The notes under the pieces are model-generated. The model did no database searches. It was not told where the DNA came from and was given only the letters and a program-made list of their open reading frames with translations. 20,453 nt of DNA from Eutrophocola sp964601805 (GTDB lineage Bacteria > Pseudomonadota > Gammaproteobacteria > Pseudomonadales > Pseudohongiellaceae): contig CAZROW010000057.1 in assembly GCA_964601805.1 (NCBI GenBank), positions 1-20,453 of the forward strand, read 5' to 3'. Position numbers and translations under genes: made by a program. Below, piece by piece: positions 14,650 to 20,453 of this stretch. How positions within the stretch are numbered: position 1 is the first letter of the stretch; each line of letters starts with the position of its first letter.

Positions 14650-16878
14650 ATGTTCGAATTTTTCTTCAAATATCCCCGATCAGTTTTCAACGACAGCGAC
14701 TTCATATTTGCCAGTGGCTGGCCCCTTGGACTGCTCGTCGCCGCAGCACTGATTTTCCTGGTGGGCGTTGCCGTGATGATGGCACGCCGGCCGGGCAACA
14801 TGGGCTGGGGAAAATTGGCCACGATCGGAGTGCTGCAAAGCCTGATGTTTGCCGTGGTGCTCATCGTCCTGTGGCAACCGGCCCTGGTTTCCGAGCGCCT
14901 GCTGCGCGGTGAAAACGCCGTTGCCGTGATGCTCGATACCTCGGGCAGCATGACCTTCAACGATGGCGGTACCACGCGCATGGTCCAGGCGCAGGAACTG
15001 CTTACCCCCGAATCCCTTGCCGATATCGGCGATATCTACAATATCCTGCCCTACGGCTTTGCCGACACCGCCTCCTCGATGGACTCCTTTACCGCCCTGC
15101 CCGATCCCGGTGAGGCGACCAACCTCGGCCAGTCCCTGCTGCAGACCCTGCGCCAGGCCAGTGGTTCATCCCTTGGCGCTGTCATCGTGGTCAGCGACGG
15201 AGCGGATAATACCGGCGCCATCAGCCAGGCCGACATGAACGAGATTGCCGGCTTCGGCGTACCGGTCCACACCGTGGGTATCGGCCGCGAAATCATTCCG
15301 GAAGACCTGGAGCTGACCGAAGTCGCCCTGCCGGAAAAAGCACTGCCTGGAACCACCCTGTCTGCCCGTATCAGCATTCGCCACGACCAGGGCGGTATCG
15401 CCCGGGTCAAGGTCTATGACGGCGACCAGTTCCTGACCACCGAGGAAATCACGCTGGGCAATGACCAGAACATGACCCTGGCCTTTGTCGATATCGAAGT
15501 GCCCGAACCCGGCCAGCTGGACCTGCGTTTCACCCTGGACCCGATGGCCAACGAAACCAACCTGGCCAACAACACCCGCGCGCAAGTGGTGGACGTGGAA
15601 GAAAGCCAGTACAAGGTCCTTTACGTGGAAGGCGAGCCGCGCTGGGAATACAAGTTCATGCAGCGCGCACTCAATGACGACCCCAGCATCAAGCTGTCCA
15701 CCCTGCTGCGCGTCACACCGAACAAGTTTTACCGCCAGGGCATCGACGACCCTGAACAATTGGCCAACGGTTTCCCCGAAGAGCGGGCCGAACTGTTTGA
15801 CTACGACGCCCTGATCATAGGCAGCCTCAATGCCGCTGAACTGACCACCGAGCAGCAGGAGCTGATCAGGGATTTTGTCAGCGAGCGCGGCGGCAGCCTG
15901 TTGATGCTGGCCGGCCTAAACGGTCTCGACCTGGGCGGCTGGGGTGAAACCGTCATCAATGAAATATTGCCTACCCGCCTGACAGACCTGGAAGAATCCG
16001 CCTTTGTCCGTGAGAAAGCACCTGTGGCCCTGACCGACTCCGGTCGCCTGGCCCCCATGCTGCAATTCAGTGACAGTGAATCGGAAAACGACCGCCTCTG
16101 GTCAGAACTGCCGGAAGTGGCCGACTACCAGATGCTCGGGGAACTGCGCCCGGCGGCCACAACCCTGCTTAATGTCAATGTGGAAGGCCGCCTGCAACCA
16201 CTGCTGGTGACCCAGCCTTACGGCCGCGGCCAGACTTATGTCATGGGCACCGGCGGCACCTGGCGCTGGCAGATGAGCCTGCCCGTGGAAGACATGCGCC
16301 ATGAAACCTTCTGGCGCCAGCTCACCCGTGCCCTGGTCGCCAACTCGCCTCGCCAGTTTGAACTCAGCAGCAGCGTGGAAGACGGCGATATCAAGGTACG
16401 TGCCGAAGTGCGCGATCCGGAAGCCGAGGAAAACCAGGGCCTGTCCATCTCCACGGTGGTGTCCTCAGAAAACAATGACGTGGTCAGCCTGGAGCTGATG
16501 CCTGTCGCCGGCCAGCCCGGCGTCTACGAAGCGGCGTTCACGCCCAGCGATACCGGCCTTTACAGTATCGAGGCCATCTCCCGGGTCGGCGAAAACCTGG
16601 TGGCGTCCTCCACCACGGCCGTGCGTTATGACCAGGGCCAGGAAATCTTCAACGTGCGCCAGAACCGCGCCCTGCTCGAACGGGTGGCGGCCGTGACCGG
16701 CGGCCAGTACTGGACCCCGGCGCAATGGGATGACATTCCCGAAGCGATTTCCTACTCCACTGCCGGTATTACCGAGCAGCAGATCAGCTATCTCTGGGAT
16801 GCGCCTTTCTTCTTTTTATTACTGGTCCTGTTAAAAGGCCTGGAATGGATGCTGCGCCGTCACTGGAGGACCATATGA
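14650..16878 (+). CDS. Membrane-anchored vWA protein with GATase1-like domain
   Basis: A 742-residue protein. Two N-terminal membrane helices (about 25-44 and 60-78) lead to a von Willebrand A domain with the metal-ion-dependent adhesion motif DTSGS (96-100) and VVSDGADNTG. A beta-sandwich follows (about 215-310). A class-I glutamine-amidotransferase-like region begins VLYVEGEPRWEYKF and includes GGSLLMLAGLNGLDLGG. A last helix lies near 717-733, then a basic tail. The layout matches vWA proteins in MoxR/DUF58 (BatA-like) clusters, thought to mediate chaperone-like or envelope functions. No stop-free upstream start exists (TAG at 14638), so ATG 14650 is used although no Shine-Dalgarno is visible. 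Its stop overlaps the next gene's ATG by 4 bp (ATGA), indicating translational coupling. Confidence 0.88.
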   Translation: MFEFFFKYPRSVFNDSDFIFASGWPLGLLVAAALIFLVGVAVMMARRPGNMGWGKLATIGVLQSLMFAVVLIVLWQPALVSERLLRGENAVAVMLDTSGSMTFNDGGTTRMVQAQELLTPESLADIGDIYNILPYGFADTASSMDSFTALPDPGEATNLGQSLLQTLRQASGSSLGAVIVVSDGADNTGAISQADMNEIAGFGVPVHTVGIGREIIPEDLELTEVALPEKALPGTTLSARISIRHDQGGIARVKVYDGDQFLTTEEITLGNDQNMTLAFVDIEVPEPGQLDLRFTLDPMANETNLANNTRAQVVDVEESQYKVLYVEGEPRWEYKFMQRALNDDPSIKLSTLLRVTPNKFYRQGIDDPEQLANGFPEERAELFDYDALIIGSLNAAELTTEQQELIRDFVSERGGSLLMLAGLNGLDLGGWGETVINEILPTRLTDLEESAFVREKAPVALTDSGRLAPMLQFSDSESENDRLWSELPEVADYQMLGELRPAATTLLNVNVEGRLQPLLVTQPYGRGQTYVMGTGGTWRWQMSLPVEDMRHETFWRQLTRALVANSPRQFELSSSVEDGDIKVRAEVRDPEAEENQGLSISTVVSSENNDVVSLELMPVAGQPGVYEAAFTPSDTGLYSIEAISRVGENLVASSTTAVRYDQGQEIFNVRQNRALLERVAAVTGGQYWTPAQWDDIPEAISYSTAGITEQQISYLWDAPFFFLLLVLLKGLEWMLRRHWRTI

Positions 16879-17798
16879 GTTTACGCAACAAACTGGTCAG
16901 CCTGGGCATGCTGACGTTCGGGGGACTCTCCTGGAGCCAGCTGGCCAATGCCGCGCTTTACGTCACCATCGTCCAGGGCCTGGGTGGCGTCGAGGAATTC
17001 GAGACCCGTTTCAACGAGCAGCGTGAACAGATCACCGGCGCCTCGGAAGCCGTTTCTGAAAACGTCACCGTGTTCAGTGGCGAGGAGGCCAGCCGTGAAA
17101 ACCTGCTGGGACATTTTGAAAGCCTGTCTTCAAGTATGAACGATGATGACCGGGCGGCCATTTACCTGATTGGTCACGGCAGTTACGACGGTGAACAGTT
17201 CAAGTTCAATATTCCCGGGCCGGACATTACCGACGCCGACCTGGCCGAGGTCATGGGCAGCTTGCCCGGACAGAATCACTTCATCGTCAATACCGCAAGT
17301 GCCAGCGGCGCCATGCTCGAGGCCCTGGAAACCGATGACCGCATCATTATCACGGCCACCCGTAACGGCAACGAGAAAAACGCCACTGAGTTCGGCACTT
17401 TCTTTGCCCAGGCACTGAGCAGTGAAATTGCCGACATCAACAAGAACAACAATGTCAGCATCCAGGAAGCCTTTGATTTTGCCGAGCGCGAAGTCGCCAA
17501 CTTCTTTGAGTCTGACGGCAGGCTGGCCACTGAACATCCGCAGATTCGCGGTGACGGTGCGGCCAGTTTTACCATCGCGCGTGTGCAACCGGTGGAAACC
17601 ACCGATGATGACCCGCGCGTGACACAACTGCTGAGCCAGCGCCTGGACCTGGATAACCAGATCGAGGATCTGCAACTGCGGCGCAACGAATATTCCAATG
17701 CCGAGTACGTGGAGCGCCTGCAGGCACTCATCCTGGAATCGGCACAGGTCAGTGAACAGATCGACATGCTGCGCGGAGAAGGTGAGGATGCGGACTGA
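16875..17798 (+). CDS. Secreted C13/caspase-fold (legumain-like) protein with Ser in place of catalytic Cys
   Basis: A 307-residue protein with a signal peptide (1-26, cut near ANA|ALY). The caspase-like core shows the His motif YLIGHGSYDG (97-106) and the second motif VNTASASGAM (138-147), where legumain-type enzymes have CxSG. Here position 142 is Ser. Then ITATRNGNEKNATEFGTFFAQAL and the tail EAFDFAEREVANFFESDGRLATEHP fit a bacterial C13-like branch. The last ~60 residues (about 245-302) are a charged coiled coil with no membrane anchor. ATG 16875 overlaps the vWA stop and has TGGAGG upstream; the reading frame before it is part of the vWA gene. It may be a protease with altered chemistry or a pseudoenzyme scaffold for its operon partners. 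Confidence 0.82.
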   Translation: MSLRNKLVSLGMLTFGGLSWSQLANAALYVTIVQGLGGVEEFETRFNEQREQITGASEAVSENVTVFSGEEASRENLLGHFESLSSSMNDDDRAAIYLIGHGSYDGEQFKFNIPGPDITDADLAEVMGSLPGQNHFIVNTASASGAMLEALETDDRIIITATRNGNEKNATEFGTFFAQALSSEIADINKNNNVSIQEAFDFAEREVANFFESDGRLATEHPQIRGDGAASFTIARVQPVETTDDDPRVTQLLSQRLDLDNQIEDLQLRRNEYSNAEYVERLQALILESAQVSEQIDMLRGEGEDAD

Positions 17799-20118
17799 GC
17801 GCTGTCCATCAACGTCTCTTTTCAGCCGCCTGCGGCCTGCGGTCCTGCTCATTCCTGTTTTTACTTCTTTCCTGATTCAACCGGCCCAGGCACGTGATCC
17901 GCTTTACGGCGCACTCGACAACGAGGCCCTGGTCGAGTGTGAAAACCTGCACTGGAGCGGCAACGCGGCACAGGCCAGTGCCTGCTACACCGACCTGTAT
18001 TCCTCGCAACAACCCAGCTCCATTCGCGCCGAGGCGCTGTGGGCTCTGGGTGATGAACAGGGCGCCAATTCCCAGTTCCAGCAGGCCTTCAACGATTTTC
18101 CCGAAGACCCCATGGTCCGTGTACGCTGGGGCGAGCTGTTCATGGAAACCTACCAGTTCGGCGAAGCCTACAATCTGTTCACCGAAGCCCTGGAACTTGA
18201 TCCCGACAATGCCTGGGCCCACATTGGTGCCGCAGCCGCATTAAGTGAAGGCGGCGACCCCGAGGCACTGAACGCCCACCTGTCCCGCGTCATGGACGAA
18301 GGCCTGGCCCCGGCCGGTGCGCGCCTGCGCGGCATGTTCATGGTGACCGCCTCCCTGCTGCGCCAGGACAAGTACGAGGAAGCGGCAAACACCCTGGATG
18401 AGGCCACCGACTTTGTCGACGACGAAGACCTGCCCGCCATGGAGCTCAATGCCATGAAGGCGGCGCTGGCCTTCATGACCCGGGAGGACTACCAGCCTTT
18501 TATCGATGCCACCCTGGCAGAAAGTCCCAATTACGGAAATGCGTATTTCATTCCCGGGTACTACGCCACCATCGTGCGCCGCTACCAGGAAGCCGGCGAG
18601 TTTTTCCGGGAGGCAGTGAACCTGCAACCGGATCACTGGGAAGCACGGGTGTACCTGGGCCAGAACATGCTGCGCATGAATGAAATCAACGATGCCATCG
18701 AACAGGTGAATATTTCCTACGAAGGCAACGCCTTCAACCCGATGACCGTCAACCTGATGCGCCTGCTCGATACCTTTACCGAGGACTTCGTCAACATCAG
18801 CTATCCAGACCCTCCCGAGGGCCCGCTGCCGGAACTGATTCTGCGCCTGGGCAAGGATGAGCGCGATGTCCTGAAAAACTACGCCAGCCAGTTGTCTCTG
18901 GAAAGCATAGAGGTCTATAACGAGCGCTACCGCCTGACCCCGAAAGAACCGGTCGTGGTGGAGATCTACCCGAACCACGAGGACTTCATCGTGCGCTCCA
19001 TCGGCATGCCCGGTGTTGGTCTGCTTGGGGTTACCTTCGGCTACCTGTTTGCCATGGACTCACCCACCGCGCACCCGGAAGCCAGTTATCACTGGGGCAC
19101 CACGCTCTGGCATGAAATGGCCCACGTCTACACCCTCGGTGCCACCAACAACCTGGTACCGCGCTGGGTCAGTGAAGGCATTTCCGTTTACGAGGAATGG
19201 CGCACCGGCCCCATTCCCGGCCGCAAGATTCCCACCGAGGTTTTGCAGGCCATGGCCGAGGGTAAGTTCATGCCCATCGCCGAACTCGATGACGGCTTCA
19301 TGCGCCCCACCTACCAGGGCCAGGTGATCGTGTCCTACATGCAGGCCGGCCTGGTCTTTGAGTTCATTGACATTGAATACGGCTTCGACAAGATTGTGGA
19401 CATGCTCTACCTGTTCAACGAAGACCTCTCACCAGTGGAAGCCATCGAGCAGTCGCTGGGTATTACGGCAAAAGAATTCGACGACCACTTCAAGCAGTTC
19501 ATCGATATTGAATACGGCCCGCTGCTGGGCGGCCTGAATGTCTGGATGCAGGACATGCGCGCCAGCTATGAGGCCCTGCAGGAAGACAACTGGGAAGAAG
19601 CGGCAGCGGCGGCCGACCGCGCCATCTTTACCTATCCCGATTACGTGGAAAACGACAGCCCCTACATCGTCAAGGCGCGCGCCTACCGGGAAATGGAAAA
19701 CAGCGAGGAAGAGTTCGCGGCCCTGGAGACCTTCTGGCAAAAAGGTGGTCACGTCCCCGATGCCCTGATAGCACTGGCCGATTTTTATATTGAACGCGAC
19801 ATGCAGGATCAGGCCCGCGAAGTGCTGGTGGATGCCAACTGGGCCAACCCGTTTCGGGAGGATATCCACGTCAAGCTGGGCGATCTCTACATGGAGACCG
19901 ACGAGCCGGCTGAAGCCCTGAAAGAATACGAAGTGTTGCTGGCGCTGGACCCACTGGACAAGGCCTCGGCCAATTACCGTGTTGCCAACGCCTGGAACGC
20001 GCTGGACAATGCCGAGAAGACCATGGAATACCTGATGACCGCGCTGGACATCGCACCCCAGTTTCGACCGGCACAACAATTGTTGCTGGACATGAGCAGG
20101 GCGCAGCAGAACGATTAA
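17788..20118 (+). CDS. Secreted TPR protein with HExxH peptidase-MA-like domain
   Basis: A 776-residue protein with a signal peptide (1 to about 35, cut AQA|RDP). Helical TPR repeats occupy about 50-340, for example GEAYNLFTEALELDPDNAWA. A gluzincin-like catalytic region follows: HEMAH (442-446), then LVPRWVSEGISVYEEW with Glu463 as likely third zinc ligand, as in the peptidase MA family. More TPRs (about 590-770) end the chain, including PAEALKEYEVLLALDP. ATG 17788 lies inside the end of the previous gene (11-bp overlap), with GGAGAAGG upstream; earlier in-frame codons lack a signal. All three operon products are membrane-bound or exported, so I infer a shared envelope complex in which this is the zinc-dependent peptidase or peptide-binding part. 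Confidence 0.88.
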   Translation: MRTERCPSTSLFSRLRPAVLLIPVFTSFLIQPAQARDPLYGALDNEALVECENLHWSGNAAQASACYTDLYSSQQPSSIRAEALWALGDEQGANSQFQQAFNDFPEDPMVRVRWGELFMETYQFGEAYNLFTEALELDPDNAWAHIGAAAALSEGGDPEALNAHLSRVMDEGLAPAGARLRGMFMVTASLLRQDKYEEAANTLDEATDFVDDEDLPAMELNAMKAALAFMTREDYQPFIDATLAESPNYGNAYFIPGYYATIVRRYQEAGEFFREAVNLQPDHWEARVYLGQNMLRMNEINDAIEQVNISYEGNAFNPMTVNLMRLLDTFTEDFVNISYPDPPEGPLPELILRLGKDERDVLKNYASQLSLESIEVYNERYRLTPKEPVVVEIYPNHEDFIVRSIGMPGVGLLGVTFGYLFAMDSPTAHPEASYHWGTTLWHEMAHVYTLGATNNLVPRWVSEGISVYEEWRTGPIPGRKIPTEVLQAMAEGKFMPIAELDDGFMRPTYQGQVIVSYMQAGLVFEFIDIEYGFDKIVDMLYLFNEDLSPVEAIEQSLGITAKEFDDHFKQFIDIEYGPLLGGLNVWMQDMRASYEALQEDNWEEAAAAADRAIFTYPDYVENDSPYIVKARAYREMENSEEEFAALETFWQKGGHVPDALIALADFYIERDMQDQAREVLVDANWANPFREDIHVKLGDLYMETDEPAEALKEYEVLLALDPLDKASANYRVANAWNALDNAEKTMEYLMTALDIAPQFRPAQQLLLDMSRAQQND

Positions 20119-20131
20119 CGAAATATTGTGC

Positions 20132-20220
20132 GTCGGCAAACGGCCCTGAGGGCCTATGCCGACCTACAAAAATTTGAACACTACGTAGGTCGGCATAGAC
20201 TCGAAGAGTCGTTTGCCGAC
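20132..20220. repeat. Inverted pair of GTAG-type REP elements, GTCGGC type
   Basis: The REP at 20132-20167 (GTCGGCA...TGCCGAC then CTAC) and the REP at 20185-20220 (GTAG then GTCGGCA...TTGCCGAC) face each other with their GTAG ends inward, 17 bp apart. Apical stems differ (GGCCC/GGGCC versus GACTC/GAGTC) yet both stay paired. The pair starts 14 bp after the TPR-peptidase stop and probably forms the operon's 3' end structure. Confidence 0.85.
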
Positions 20221-20255
20221 ACGAACAAGAACCAATGTTCAAACAGGTAACATTG

Positions 20256-20337
20256 GTAGGCCGGAAATGACCCGCAGGGTCATCTCCGGCAAAACGAATT
20301 TGAAACGCCGGAGATCGCTACGCGATTTCCGGCCTAC
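20256..20337. repeat. Inverted pair of GTAG-type REP elements, GCCGGA type
   Basis: GTAG plus stem GCCGGAAATGACCC / GGGTCATCTCCGGC with loop GCA (20256-20290), and the opposite REP at 20307-20337 (GCCGGAGATCGC / GCGATTTCCGGC, then CTAC). Here the GTAG ends point outward, the reverse of the neighbouring pair at 20132-20220. Both stems are nearly perfect. Confidence 0.85.
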
Positions 20338-20363
20338 GCAAGACCGGGTTCACGTGATCCGGT

Positions 20364-20393
20364 TTGCATAAAACGGCATTTAAACAATTTAAT
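20364..20393 (+). promoter_or_regulatory. Possible promoter for the right-edge gene
   Basis: TTTAAT (20388-20393; 5/6 match to -10) lies 18 bp after TTGCAT (20364-20369; 3/6 match to -35). It would start near 20400 and give a short leader with AGGAA 6 bp before the ATG. The -35 is weak. CACGTG (20351-20356), inside ACCGG...CCGGT, may be a nearby site. Confidence 0.35.
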
Positions 20394-20423
20394 TTGGATA
20401 TAGGTTAAAGACAGGAACGCATT

Positions 20424-20453
20424 ATGAGTGACGAAACACAAAGCGCATTTGAT
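20424..20453 (+). CDS. Start of an unidentified gene (right edge)
   Basis: ATG 20424 with AGGAA 6 bp upstream opens a frame of ten codons, MSDETQSAFD, cut by the window end. Ten residues cannot identify a family. The location just after a vWA operon makes a MoxR-type AAA+ ATPase a reasonable guess, because MoxR genes usually sit beside such vWA genes and often have short acidic starts, but this is inference only. Confidence 0.6.
   Translation, partial: MSDETQSAFD

Noticed and set aside
17130..17852. 240-codon leftward open frame
   Set aside because: Antisense to the C13-like gene, which has a clear signal peptide, motifs and coupling to neighbours. Product has no recognisable domain.

Overview
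The window looks like chromosome from a free-living, probably marine or environmental Gammaproteobacterium. That assignment is inferred from moderate GC, Shine-Dalgarno-led genes, DUF6152/DUF1592-type exported proteins, and GTAG-type REP elements. I cannot name the genus. I recognised no rRNA, tRNA, CRISPR array, transposase or prophage. Coding is dense, and genes run leftward up to about 14.1 kb (with one rightward exception) and rightward beyond it.

Region 1 (1-5.75 kb) encodes exported proteins of poorly known function. It starts with the N-terminal 721 codons of a two-CxxCH DUF1587/1595/1592/1588 protein cut by the left edge. Next comes a Tat-exported metallo-beta-lactamase-fold protein whose zinc ligands are almost all replaced. 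Then come a DUF6152 protein and two paralogues of an unnamed family (PDFxGxW ... GAWCxxPGxP ... MGYSxGH) on opposite strands of a shared promoter region.

Region 2 (5.75-7.1 kb) holds a REP pair, a half-size Gdt1/UPF0016 cation transporter, a clear terminator and a methyltransferase with a signal peptide.

Region 3 (7.2-14.1 kb, all leftward) reads lipoprotein MBL hydrolase, ThDP-dependent acetolactate-synthase-like enzyme, divergent Nramp-like transporter, OFA-family MFS transporter. The gaps on both sides of the Nramp-like gene are filled by an unusual composite repeat: arrays of a T-rich 8-mer, a conserved linker of about 17 bp (CGA...CATCGAAG), then a GTAG REP hairpin, repeated in tandem. 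I regard this as the most unusual non-coding structure here. The gene set suggests uptake and ThDP-dependent conversion of a small organic acid, but the substrate is unknown.

Region 4 (14.1-20.1 kb, rightward) is a tightly coupled three-gene operon with 4-bp and 11-bp gene overlaps. It encodes a membrane vWA/GATase1-like protein, a secreted caspase/legumain-fold (C13-like) protein with Ser where the catalytic Cys should be, and a secreted TPR protein containing an HEMAH zinc-peptidase domain. It reads as a cell-envelope assembly or surveillance complex and is the best candidate for an undescribed protein system. Its start is preceded by a 19-bp perfect palindrome and a 9-bp direct repeat, with no Shine-Dalgarno. 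Two inverted REP pairs and a weak promoter then precede the first ten codons of a further gene at the right edge.
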